Positions 21,656 through 33,500 of a stretch of DNA of 64,000 bases are shown piece after piece (position 1 is the first letter of the stretch; the number at the start of each line of letters is the position of its first letter). The notes below the pieces were generated by a model. The model saw nothing but the letters and a program-made list of their open reading frames with translations. It ran no database searches and was not told where the DNA came from. The translations under genes and the position numbers were made by a program. This DNA is from Chamaelirium japonicum (Eukaryota; Streptophyta; Magnoliopsida; Liliales; Melanthiaceae). Where the stretch lies: assembly GCA_947650365.1 (NCBI GenBank), contig CANTAL010000004.1:1-64000 (forward strand), read 5' to 3'.

Positions 21656-23582
21656 CTGATGTTTCGACCCTCGGCTCTTTGCCCTTCCGACGATCAGAGC
21701 CACTCTGAGGAGTCGATTTCTCCTGAGTCGGGGTTGGCGCTGGTTGAGGTTGAGGAACCCCATCGCCCACTCGACTTCCCCTCTCCAAATTAGCAGGGGG
21801 GGAAGTATTCCTGGGAGGTGAGGCCCTCTCTTCTTGCGACCCGCCTGGCTGGATGAGCCCGGCCACCATGGCCTCCACCTCGTTGAGCAGAGAGCGAGAG
21901 GGGGGAGGGGGTTGCTCAACCTCTACACCCCCACTCATTGTCGCTCCCTCAATGCGAAGAGCGTCGGGGGGGATTTGATCAAGAGGCGTGGGGTTGCTTC
22001 CAACCCCAGCACTCTTCGATAGTTTAATCTTGAAGCGCATTGGCCTCTTCAATTCGTCAAATTTGTAGGTGGGAACCACCTTTTTGCCGTCGCCTTCTGT
22101 GTCGAGAATTTCCTCCATCTGACGGGCTTTAACCTCGTCAATAGGAATAGGGATCGAGTCCTCCCCCGTTGCACCACCAGTGGGGGTGGGAGGAATTTCT
22201 TCCTCACCACCCCCATTCTCACCATCCCCACTGGAGGGGGTAGAAGACGGATCATCCTCGCCGTCCCCGTCCTCGTCTTCATCATTGCCACTGATGTCGT
22301 GGCTAACATTCTCTGTCTCTTCTTCTTCTTCATTCTTCTTCCTCTCTTCTTCCTCTTCGTTCTTCTTCCCTTCATCTTCATCTTCCTTAGGCTTGACAAG
22401 AGTTTTTCGCTTCTTCTTCACTGGGCCTCTTTGGATCACCAGTTTCTCATCCATGGTAGGTAATCGGCGCCTTGCAGTGTAGATTTTCTTCTCGGCCCGA
22501 ACCTTCCGGATGATCTTACCCGACTGAGGGTCCTCCTCGTAGTCCGAGTATAGAACTTCGTTGTCCTTATACCTGTCTTTTGATCTGTGGAGGAGATTGG
22601 CCTTGCCATATCTCACAGGACAGTTAGAAAACTGTTTCCACGACCTGGTTCCACAGGTCAGCTCGAGGAACAAGTTATCTATGGCTCCCGCCCTCTCAGA
22701 ATTCCAGGCGAAGATGCCTCCAGCGCTGTACATCTTAACCGCCTCGTGCACGCTGTCTCGGGGGGTGTCGGGCACAGACATGGATGTCCACGCGCCGGAG
22801 ACGGAGATAGGCCAATCTGTATACAGTTTGTCCGAAGGAACTGTATCAGTTAACGGGCGCAGCGGAGACACACCGGTCAGATTGTAGAAAGGGCTGTCCT
22901 TCCTGTAATTCCATCGATAATGAAAGAAGAAGTATCCGAGCTCGATCCTGGCAGGTTCACCTTCCGGGATACTGGAGTAGCATGCCCTCAAGTCCTCCTG
23001 GAAATCTGATTCCACCCGGCAGAACGCATAGATGATTCGCCAGGCATTCCCTGTGACTTGCCCCGGGCAGAGGCCAGAGGTGTTCAGTAATCTGGCAGCG
23101 AAGGGTGGCAGAGGCAGACGTAGACCGCAGTTCATTTGGCCGATGGTCACGATGGTTCCTATGACCTTCTCGTTGCTGGCATAACTGGTGAAGACGGTCT
23201 TCTTGTCGATGCCGAAAGCCGTCTGGATGCTAGGGAGTGAAGGCTGCGCTCCCTTCCCTTCAGTGAAATAAGAGAGAAGTGCTTGCCACTTCTTCCTCTT
23301 CGTATCTGTGAACTCACCACCTACATTATACATGTACTCCGTCTCCTCTGTCAGGGGCATGAGAGGGCCCAGAACAAACTTGACCTTAGGGATGAACTCT
23401 GGCCTTGATGGCGCCGAAGCGAACCCAACCCCTTGGTGCCTTTTGCCCAGCTGGCCAAGTTCAGCGAGAGCAGCCTTGCCTTTGCCGCGGCCCCTCGGAG
23501 GAGATTGAACCTCGACGATTTCCTTCCCCTTTCTCTTTGAAGGAACCGTACCGGACTTCTGCGAACTGCCTGAGGAAGCCAT
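21656..23582 (-). CDS. Antisense gene, exon 1: 'putative gypsy type transposon' domain protein
   Basis: First coding exon, 1,927 bp, of a predicted 863-residue protein encoded opposite to gag-pol. I start it at the ATG at 23,582 (MASSGSSQ, ATGGC context typical of plants). The frame is open 120 codons further to 23,942, but that part looks like promoter sequence, not protein. Residues 14-20 are basic (SKRKGKE). About 65-270 resembles the Pfam 'putative gypsy type transposon' family (PF04195), judged from GLRLPLPPF at 153-161 and NAWRIIYAF at 179-187. A nuclear localisation motif KKKRK lies at 389-393, followed by an acidic Glu/Asp-rich stretch at 400-444 and a Pro/Ser-rich region to 642. Biochemical function is unknown. 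Antisense extra frames are established for Tat elements. Neighbours: it converges with pol, and its 5' end faces the 119-bp array. What is inferred is the three-exon structure. Confidence 0.82.
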
Positions 23583-23717
23583 TCGACCGATCGAACGAGA
23601 ACAAGAGCCGAAAATCGGGAGCAGAGAGTCTGGACTTCGAAAAATTTTGGAAGCGTGAGGCGAAATGACAGCCGGTGAAAGCTTTTGTACCCAGGGTAAA
23701 ACAGGTACGCAAATCGA

Positions 23718-23844
23718 GAAGACACGTGTCTTCACCATATCAAATCGCGTGTTTTTGTAGGTACACGTGGCATCCATCCGTAGCAAGCGCAAAATCAGGC
23801 GAACCGTCGGACCAGACGAAACGTCGGACCTACCGGTCCACGTG
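23718..23844 (-). promoter_or_regulatory. G-box cluster upstream of the antisense gene
   Basis: Three CACGTG motifs at 23,723-23,728, 23,764-23,769 and 23,839-23,844, about 140-260 bp upstream of the chosen start codon. The first is the centre of a 16-bp perfect palindrome, GAAGACACGTGTCTTC (23,718-23,733). G-boxes bind plant bZIP and bHLH factors. I find no convincing TATA box on the minus strand between the cluster and the start codon. Confidence 0.6.
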
Positions 23845-23905
23845 AACCAACGGTCCAAGCGGGCCGCCGGTCTAAATAAACCGGACCGCCGGTTCAAATC
23901 CGCAT
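23800..23905. repeat. Cluster of GGACCG/CGGTCC motifs
   Basis: Short GC-rich motifs of the form GTCGGACC, CCGGTCC, CGGTCC, CCGGTCT, CCGGACCG and CCGGTTC follow one another in both orientations, overlapping the last G-box. They lie between the antisense gene and the 119-bp array and look regulatory or like decayed repeats. No function can be assigned. Confidence 0.45.
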
Positions 23906-24040
23906 TCAAGCCAACCAAAGAGTCAAAAACAAGAACGATCAAACTCCAATCAAAACTCTTCCAAAAGATCGAATTAAGGAACAGTTATGAAACCTCTCTG
24001 AGGGCAGGTTCAAAGCTTTCAACTCATCTTTCAGAATCCT

Positions 24041-25335
24041 ACTGGATCTGGCAAAAAACCAAGGGTTTTTGCCGATCACTCGAACCTTGACCGGATATTT
24101 TTTCACCGATCGGACAAACCTGTCCGATCGGCGAAAGTTATCTGATCGGTCAAAATTCTACTGGATCTGGCAAAAAACCAAGGGTTTTTGCCGATCACTC
24201 GAACCTTGACCGGATATTTTTTCACCGATCGGACAAACCTGTCCGATCGGCGAAAGTTATCTGATCGGTCAAAATTCTACTGGATCTGGCAAAAAACCAA
24301 GGGTTTTTGCCGATCACTCGAACCTTGACCGGATATTTTTTCACCGATCGGACAAACCTGTCCGATCGGCGAAAGTTATTTGATCGGTCAAATTTCTACT
24401 GGATCTGGCAAAAAACCAAGGTTTTTTGCCGATCACTCGAACCTTGACCGGATATTTTTTCACCGATCGGACAAACATGTCCGATCGGCGAAAGTTATCT
24501 GATCGGTCAAATTTCTACTGGATCTGGCAAAAAACCAAGGGTTTTTGCCGATCACTCGAACCTTGACCGGATATTTTTTCACCGATCGGACAAACCTGTC
24601 CGATCGGCGAAACTTATCTGATCGGTCAAAATTCTACTGGATCTGGCAAAAAACCAAGGGTTTTTGCCGATCACTCGAACCTTGACCGGATATTTTTTCA
24701 CCGATCGGACAAACCTGTCCGATCGGCGAAAGTTATTTGATCGGTCAAATTTCTACTGGATCTGGCAAAAAACCAAGGTTTTTTGCCGATCACTCGAACC
24801 TTGACCGGATATTTTTCACCGATCGGACAAACATGTCCGATCGGCGAAAGTTATCTGATCGGTCAAATTTCTACTGGATCTGGCAAAAAAAAGGTTTTTT
24901 GCCGATCACTCGAACCTTGACCGGATATTTTTCACCGATCGGACAAACATGTCCGATCGGCGAAAGTTATCTGATCGGTCAAATTTCTACTGGATCTGGC
25001 AAAAAACCAAGGTTTTTTGCCGATCACTCGAACCTTGACCGGATATTTTTCACCGATCGGACAAACATGTCCGATCGGCGAAAGTTATCTGATCGGTCAA
25101 ATTTCTACTGGATCTGGCAAAAAACCAAGGTTTTTTGCCGATCACTCGAACCTTGACCGGATATTTTTCACCGATCGGACAAACATGTCCGATCGGCGAA
25201 AGTTATCTGATCGGTCAAATTTCTACTGGATCTGACAAAAAACCAAGGTTTTTTGCCGGAACCTTGACCGGATATTTTTCACCGATCGGACAAACATGTC
25301 CGATCGGCAAAAGTTATTTGATCGGTCAAATTTAC
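24041..25335 (+). repeat. 119-bp tandem array (11 copies) in the 3' region
   Basis: ACTGGATCTGGC recurs at 24,041, 24,160, 24,279, 24,398, 24,517, 24,636, 24,755, 24,873, 24,989, 25,107 and 25,225 (last with GAC for GGC). The period is 119 bp in the first part and 116-118 bp later, from small losses in the A/T runs. Each unit contains CCGATCGG palindromes and TTGACC in both orientations. Short frames of up to 139 codons are open through the array because 119 is not a multiple of 3; they are not genes. Tandem arrays in this position are an established feature of Tat/Ogre-type elements and a known source of new satellites. Confidence 0.95.
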
Positions 25336-25610
25336 TACTGAATCGGTCAAAAAATCCTGTTTTTTGACCGATCACCCGATTCTTGACCGGTTGAATTTTG
25401 CCCGATCGGTCAAAAGTGACCGATCGGTAAAAATTTAACCGATCGGTCAAATTTCAGCTGATCGGTCAAAATTACTACTGGATCGGTCAAAAAACCCTGT
25501 TTTTTGACCGATCACCCGATTCTTGACCGGTTGAATTTTGACCGATCGGTCAAAATTTGACCGATCGGTCAAATTTGACCGATCGGTCCAAATTGACCGA
25601 TCAGTCCCTT
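25336..25610 (+). repeat. Diverged array end with TTGACCGATCGGTCAA palindromes
   Basis: Two longer, diverged units start near 25,336 and 25,477, followed by a run of GATCGGTC palindromes. TTTGACCGATCGGTCAAA, an 18-bp perfect palindrome, occurs near 25,555. This looks like the older edge of the 119-bp array. From 25,611 to the polypurine tract I see nothing else. Confidence 0.8.
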
Positions 25611-25716
25611 TTTTCTCTAATATGCGACAAGTTTCTTCGTGTCCGTTTTTTAATAACAGGAAGTTGCTATTTTTTGCACCAAGTCCAAGCCAGCCAGAAT
25701 GCACTCTAGCTAACTT

Positions 25717-25724
25717 GGAGGGGG
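25717..25724 (+). other. Putative polypurine tract
   Basis: GGAGGGGG, four bases (TAAC) before the right LTR. It is the expected primer site for plus-strand DNA synthesis and the only purine run in the right place, though short. Confidence 0.7.
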
Positions 25725-25728
25725 TAAC

Positions 25729-26570
25729 TGTGGGTGCAAATTTTGGCAAAAATCTACCGCGGGACCCACCGGCCCTGCCTGGTGGGCCCACGAGGACTAC
25801 CACGGGACCCACCGGCCCTGCCTGGTGGGCCCACGAGGACTACCGCGGGACCCACCGGCCCTGCCTTGTGGGCCCACGAGGACTACCACGGGACCCACCG
25901 GCCCTGCCTGGTGGGCCCACGAAGACTACCACGGGACCCACCGGCCCTGCCTGGTGGGCCCACGAAGACTACCACGGGACCCACCGGCCCTGCCTGGTGG
26001 GCCCACGAGGACTACCACGGGACCCACCGGCCCTGCCTGCTGGGCCCCCGAAGACAACCGCAGGGCCCGCAACTTTACCTGGAGGATCCCCAGATACAAT
26101 AGCAAAAACCGCCATTCGCCACCCGAAATGTCTATAAATAGCAGAGCCTTCGAATGTAAAAGGATCGAAATCTAGAATCCAATCCGAAAATCTGATTTCC
26201 ACTCTGAGATCTGACTTTCAGAACCAGAGCTTTGGGATTTCTAACCTCCGATCTACCATCTCTCTTCGATCTTCTTCTCTCTTTCGAAGAGATCAGGGAG
26301 CTTTCAGTGATACTCGGCCTGTCGAGGTCACTTCAACATAAGTGTTAGTGAATTCGGGTTGCTCCCTATAGCACGGAGACGTAGGCTTCGGCTGAACTCC
26401 GAGATCACTTCTCTTGTGTCAAAATCTCTCTCTGATTGTTTTTCTGTTTACATATCAAAAAAGCAACAACTTCAACCAACCGATCGACCAACGATCTTTG
26501 ACATTAACTTCGACTCCAATTGACTGGTGCTGCGAAGGTCTTCGGGTCGGCACGAAGATTTTCCCCCACA
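25729..26570 (+). repeat. Right (3') LTR, 842 bp
   Basis: Begins TGTGGGTGCAA and ends CCCCCACA, at a constant offset of 12,299 bp from the left LTR. It differs at 25,839 (A), 25,867 (T) and 26,289 (G), with no indels. It contains the same seven-unit 43-bp array (about 25,761-26,062). Confidence 0.97.
26133..26140 (+). promoter_or_regulatory. TATA box of the right LTR
   Basis: TATAAATA, the copy of the left-LTR box. If active it would direct transcription out of the element into the satellite on the right. Confidence 0.6.
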
Positions 26571-26575
26571 CGCAC
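26571..26575. repeat. Target site duplication, right copy (CGCAC)
   Basis: CGCAC follows the CCCACA end of the right LTR and matches 13,425-13,429. The satellite monomer resumes from here in the same orientation as before the insertion. Confidence 0.95.
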
Positions 26576-29500
26576 GATCCATTCTAATTCATTAGCACGA
26601 TCCATTCTAATTCATTCGTACGATCCATTCTAATTCATTTATACGATCCAATCTAATTCATTCATACGATCCATTCTAATTCTTTCGCACGAATGTATCC
26701 ATTCTAATTCATTCGTACGATCCATTCTAATTCATTAGCACGAAAAAACACGATCCACTCACATACGAATAAATTAGATTGGATTGTGTGAATGAATTAG
26801 AATGGATCATATGAATGAATTAGAATGGATCGTGCGAATGAATTAGAATGGATCGTGCGAATGAATTAGAATATGGATCGTACGAAGGAATTAGAATGGA
26901 TCGTACGAATGAATTAGAATGGATCGTAGAATTAGAATAGATCGTATGAATGAATTATAATGGATCGTACGAATGAATTAGAATGGATACATTCGTGCGA
27001 ATGAATTAGAATGGATCGTACGAATGAGTAAGAATGGATCGTACGAAGGAATTAGAATGGATCGTACGAAGGAATTAGAATAGATCGTATGAATGAATTA
27101 GAATGGATACGAATGGATCGTACGAATGAGTAAGAATGGATCGTACGAATGAAATAGAATGGATTGTACGAATGAATTAGAATGGATACATTCGTGCGAA
27201 TGAATTAGGATGGATCCTATGAATGAATTAGAATAGATTGTGCGAATGAATTAGAATGGATCGTACGAATGAATTGGAATGGATACATTCGTGCGAATGA
27301 ATTAGAATGGATCGTATGAATGAATTAGAGTGGATACATTCGTACAAATGAATTAGAATGGATCGTACGAATGAATTAGAATGGATACATTCGTGCGAAT
27401 GAATTAGAATGGATCATATGAATGAATTAGAATGGATCGTTTGAGTGAATGCGAATGGATCGTGCGAATGAATTAGAATGGATTGTCCGAATGAATTAGA
27501 ATGGATCGTACGAATGAATTAGAATGGATACATTCGTGCGAATCCATTCTATTTCATTCGTACGATCCATTCTAATTCATTCGCACGATCCATTCTAATT
27601 CATTCATACGATCCATTCTAATTCATTCGTACGATCCATTCTAATTCATTCGTACGATCCATTCTAATTCATTCGCACGAATGTATCCATTCCAATTCAT
27701 TCGTACGATCCATTCTAATTCATTCGCACAATCTATCCTTTCTAATTCATTCGTACGATCCATTCTAATTCATTCGCACAATCTATTCTAATTCATTCGA
27801 ACGATCCATTCTAATTCATTAGCATGATTCATTCTAATTCATTCGTACGATCTATTCTATTTCATTCGTACGATCCATTCTAATTCATTCATACAATCCA
27901 TTCTATTTCATTCGTACGATCCATTCGTACTCATTCGTACGATCCATTCGTATCCATTCTAATTCATTCGTACGATCTATTCTAATTTATTCGTACGATC
28001 CATTCTAATTCATTAATACGATCCAATCTAATTCATTCATACGATCCATTCTAATTCATTCGTACGATCCATTCTAATTCATTCGTACAGTCCATTCTAA
28101 TTCATTTGTACGATCCATTCTAATTCATTCGTACGATCCATTCTAATTCATTCGTACAATCCATTCTAATTCATTCGCACAATCTATTCTAATTCATTCG
28201 TATGGTCCATTCTAATTCATTCGCACGATCCATTCTAATTCATTCATACGATCCATTCTATTTCATTCGTACGATCCATTCTTACTCATTCGTACGATCC
28301 ATTCTAATTCATTTGCACGAAGGTATCCATTCTAATTCATTCGTACTATCCATTCTAATTCCTTCGTATGATCCATTCTAATTCCTTCGTACGATCCATT
28401 CTAATTCATTTGTACGAATGTATCCACTCTAATTCATTCATACGATCCATTCTAATTCATTCGCACGAATGTATCCATTCCAATTCATTCGTACGATCCA
28501 TTCTAATTCATTCGCACAATCTATTCTAATTCATTCCTACGATCAATTCTAATTCATTAGCATGATCCATTCTAATTCATTCGTATGATCTATTCTATTT
28601 CATTCGTACAATCCATTCTTACTCAATCGTATGATCCATTCTAATCCATTCGCACAATCTATTCTAATTCATTCGTACGATCCATTCTATTTCATTCGTA
28701 CGATCCATTCTAATTCATTCGCACGATACATTCTAATTCATTCGCACGATCCATTCTAATTCATTCATACGATCCATTCTAATCCATTCGCACAATCTAT
28801 TCTAATTCATTCGTACGATCCATTCTATTTCATTCGTACGATCGTATGAATGAATTAGAATGGATTGTATGAATGAATTAGATTAGATCGTATAAATGAA
28901 TTAGAATAGATCGTACGAATGAATTAGAATGGATACGAATGGATCGTACGAATGAGTAAGAATGGATCGTACGAATGAAATAGAATCGATTGTACGAATG
29001 AATTAGAATGGATACATTTGTGCGAATGAATTAGGATGGATCGTATGAATGAATTAGAATAGATTGTGCGAATGAATTAGAATGGATCGTACGAATGAAT
29101 TAGAATGGATACATTCATGCGAATGAATTAGAATGGATCGTACGAATGAGTAAGAATGGATCGTACGAATGAATTAGAATCGATCGTACGAATGAATTAG
29201 AATTAGAATGAATTGGAATGGATCGTACGAATGAATTAGAGTCGATCGTACGAATGAATTAGAATGGATACATTCGTGCCAATGAATTAGAATGGATCTT
29301 ACGAATGAGTAAGAATGGATCGTACGAATGAAATAGAATGGATTGTACGAATGAATTAGAATGGATTCATTCGTGCGAATGAATTAGAATGGATCGTACG
29401 AATGAATTAGAATGGATCGTACGAATGAATTAGATTGGATCGTACGAATGAATTAGAATGGATCGTGTGAAAGAATTAGAATGGATCGTATGAATGAATT

Positions 29501-30570
29501 AGAATGGATCGGACGAATGAATTAGAATGGATCGTACGAATGAATTAGAATGGATCGTACGAATGAATTAGAATGGATACATTCATGTGAATGAATTAGA
29601 ATGGATCATACGAATGAGTAAGAATGGATCGTACGAATGAAATAGAATGGATCGTATGAATGAATTAGAATGGATCGTGCGAATGAATTAAAATGGATCG
29701 TATGAATGAAATAGAATGGATCGTATGAATTAGAATGGATCGTACGAATGAAATAGAATGGATCGTACGAATGAATTAGAATAGATTGTGCGAATGGATT
29801 AGAATGGATCATACGATTGAGTAAGAATGGATTGTACGAATGAAATAGAATAGATCGTACGAATGAATTAGAATGGATCATGCTAATGAATTAGAATTGA
29901 TCGTACGAATGAATTAGAATAGATTGTGCGAATGAATTAGAATGGATCGTACAAATGAATTGGAATGGATACATTCGTGCGAATGAATTAGAATGGATCG
30001 TATGAATGAATTAGAGTGGATACATTCGTACAAATGAATTAGAATGGATCGTATGAAGGAATTAGAATGGATACATTCGTGCGAATGAATTAGAATGGAT
30101 CGTATGAATGAATTAGAATCGATCGTACGAATGAATTAGAATGGATCATGCGAATGAATTAGAATGGATCGTGCGAATGAATTAGAATGGATCGTACGAA
30201 TGAAATAGAATGGATTGTACGAATGAGATAGAATGGATCGTACGAATGAATTAGAATTGATACATTCATACGAATGAATTAGAATGGATCATACGAATGA
30301 ATTAGAATGGATTCATTCATGCGAATGAATTAGAATGGATCGTACGAATGAGTAAGAATGGATCGTACGAATGAATTAGAATGGATTGAATTAGAATGAA
30401 TCGTACGAATGAATTAGAATGGATCGTACGAATGAATTAGAATGGATCGTGCGAATGAATTAGAATGGGTCGTACGAATGAATTAGAATGGATACACGAT
30501 CCAGATCCATTCTAATTCATTCGCACAATCTATTCTAATTCATTCGTAGGATCCATTCTAATTCATTACT
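26571..30570. repeat. 23-bp satellite, segment between the retrotransposon and the 9.8-kb units
   Basis: Same monomer as the left arm, with strand switches near 26,757, 27,541, 28,845 and 30,495. The unusual tract AGCACGAAAAAACACGATCC (A-run at 26,741-26,750) is a marker shared with the 9.8-kb units. The 91-residue frame at 29,606-29,881 is translated satellite. No gene is present. Confidence 0.95.
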
Positions 30571-33500
30571 ACGATCCATTCTAATTCATTCATACGATCC
30601 ATTCTAATTCATTCGTACGATCCATTCTAATTCATTCGCACGATCCATTCTAATTTATTCATACGATCCATTCTAATTCATTCGTATGTATCCATTCTAA
30701 TTCATTCATACGATCCATTCTAATTCTACGATCCATTCTTACTCATTCGTATTATCCATTTTAATTCATTCACACGAATGTATCAACTCTAATTCATTCG
30801 TATGATCCATTCTAATTCATTCGCACGAATGTATCCATTCTAATTCATTCATACGATCCATTCTAATTCATTCGTACGATCCATTCTAATTCATTCGTAC
30901 GATCCATTCTAATTTATTCGTACAATCCATTCTAATTTATTCGTACAATCCATTCTAATTCATTCATACGATCCATTCTAATTCATTCGTACGATCCATT
31001 CTAATTCATTCGTACAATCCATTCTAATTCATTCGCACGATCCATTCGCATTCACTCAAACGATCCATTCTAATTCATTCATATGATCCATTCTAATTCA
31101 TTCGCACGAATGTATCCATTCTAATTCATTCGTACGATCCATTCTAATTCATTTGTACGAATGTATCCACTCTAATTCATTCATACGATCCATTCTAATT
31201 CATTTGCACGAATGTATCCATTCCAATTCATTCGTACGATCCATTCTAATTCATTCGCACAATCTATTCTAATTCATTCGTACGATCAATTCTAATTCAT
31301 TAGCATGATCCATTCTAATTCATTCGTACTATCCATTCTAATTCCTTCGTACGATCCATTCTAATTCCTTCGTCCGATCCATTCTAATTCATTCGTACGA
31401 TCCATTCTAATTCATTCCTACGATCCATTCTAATTCCTTCGTAAGATCCATTCTAATTCATTCGTACGGTATGATTCATTCTAATTCATTCGTACGATTT
31501 ATTCTAATTTCTTCGTATGAATGAATTAGATTGGATCGTACGAATGAAATAGAATGGATCGTACGAATGAATTAGAATGGATACATACGAATGAATTAGA
31601 ATGGATCGTATGAACGAATTAGAATGGATCGTGCGAATGAATTCGAATGGATCATACGAATTAGAATCGATCCATTCTAATTCATTCGTACGATCCATTC
31701 TAATTCATTCATACGATCCATTCTAATTCTTTCGCACGAATGTATCCATTTTAATTCATTCGTACGATCCATTCTAATTCATTCGCACGATCCATTCTAA
31801 TTCATTCGTACGATCCATTCTAATTCATTCGTACGATCTATATTCTAATTCATTCGCATGATCCATTCTAATTCATTCGCACAATCTATTCTAATTCATT
31901 CGTACGATCCATTCTAATTCATTCGCACGATCCATTCTAATTCATTCATACGATCCATTCTATTTCATTCGTACGATCCATTCTTACTCATTCGTACGAT
32001 CCATTCTAATTCATTTGCACGAAGGTATCCATTCTAATTCATTCGTACTATCCATTCTAATTCCTTCGTATGATCCATTCTAATTCCTTCGTACGATCCA
32101 TTCTAATTCATTCGTACGATCCATTCTAATTCCTTCGTATGATCCATTCTAATTCATTCGTACGATTCATTCTAATTCAATCCATTCTAATTCATTCGTA
32201 CGATCCATTCTTACTCATTCGTACGATCCATTCTAATTCATTCATACGATCCAATCTAATTCATTCATACGATCCATTCAAATTCATTAATACGATCCAA
32301 TCTAATTCATTCATACGATCCATTCTAATTCCTTTGTACGATCCATTCTAATTCATACGATCCATTCTAATTCATTCGTAAGATCCATTCTAATTCATTC
32401 ATACGATCTATTCTAATTCATTCATACAATCCATTCTAATTCCTTCGTACGATCCATTCTAATTCATTCATACGATCCATTCTAATTCATTCGTACGATC
32501 TATTCTATTTCATTCATACGATCCATTCTAATTCATTAATACGATCCATTCTAATTCATTCACATGATCCATTCTAATTCATTCACACTCATACGATCCA
32601 TTCTAATTCATTCGTACGAATGAATTAGAGTGGATACATTCGTACAAATGAATTAGAATGGATCGTATGAATGAATTAGAGTGGATACATTCGTACAAAT
32701 GAATTAGAATGGATCGTACGAATGAATTAGAATGGATACATTCGTGCGAATGAATTAGAATGGATCATATGAATGAATTAGAATGGATTGTTTGAGTGAA
32801 TGCGAATGGATCGTGCGAATGAATTAGAATGGATTGTACGAATGAATTAGAATGGATCGTACGAATGAATTAGAATGGATACATTCATGCGAATCCATTC
32901 TATTTCATTCGTATGACCCATTCTAATTCATTCGCACGATCCATTCTAATTCATTCGTACGATCCATTCTAATTCATTCGTACGATCCATTCTAATTCAT
33001 TCGTACGATCCATTCTAATTCATTCGCACCATCTATTTTAATTCATTCGTACGATCCATTCTAATTCATTCGCACGATCCATTCTAATTCATTCATACGA
33101 TTCATTCTATTTCATTCGTACGATCCATTCTTAATCATTCGTACGATCTATTCTAATTCATTTGCACGAAGGTATCCATTCTAATTCATTCGTACTATCC
33201 ATTCTAATTCCTTCATACGATCCATTCTAATTCCTTCGTACGATCCATTCTAATTCATTCGTACGATCCATTCTAATTCCTTCGTATGATCCATTCTAAT
33301 TCATTCGTACGGTATGATTCATTCTAATTCATTCGTACGATTCATTCTAATTCAATCCATTCTAATTCATTCGTACAATCAATTCTAATTCATTCGTACG
33401 ACCCATTCTAATTCATTCGTACGATTCATTCTAATTCAATCCATTCTAATTCATTCGTACGATCCATTCTTACTCATTCGTACGATCCGTTTTAATTCAT

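Larger units (their letters stand above)
13430..26570 (+). mobile_element. Complete Tat-lineage Ty3/gypsy LTR retrotransposon
   Basis: A 13,141-bp element bounded by two 842-bp LTRs that begin TGTGGG and end CCCACA, flanked by CGCAC duplications. Internal order is primer site, gag, aspartic protease, reverse transcriptase, gypsy RNase H, archaeal-type RNase H and integrase, then an antisense gene and a tandem array before the polypurine tract. The second RNase H, the absence of a chromodomain, the antisense coding region and the repeat-rich 3' part are established marks of the plant Tat lineage (Retand/Ogre relatives). The frames are free of frameshifts, and only one stop codon separates protease from reverse transcriptase. 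LTR divergence of 3/842 indicates a recent insertion. With the commonly used rate of 1.3e-8 per site per year this is on the order of 0.14 million years, a rough figure. Assignment to a named family would need comparison with a repeat database. Confidence 0.97.

Noticed and set aside
22318-22400. Simple-sequence expansion (TTC/CTT run)
   Set aside because: It lies in frame inside exon 1 of the antisense gene and encodes the acidic Glu/Lys stretch.
23583-23942. N-terminal extension of the antisense protein to the ATG at 23,942
   Set aside because: The extra 120 codons overlap the G-box cluster and GGACCG repeats and look non-coding; the ATG at 23,582 has a better context and is followed by plausible protein.
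24737-25156. 139-residue repeat protein in the 119-bp array
   Set aside because: The frame is open only because the repeat happens to lack stops; no start context and no unique sequence.
25538-26137. 199-residue frame running from the palindrome array into the right LTR
   Set aside because: It crosses the polypurine tract and LTR boundary and is composed of repeat sequence.
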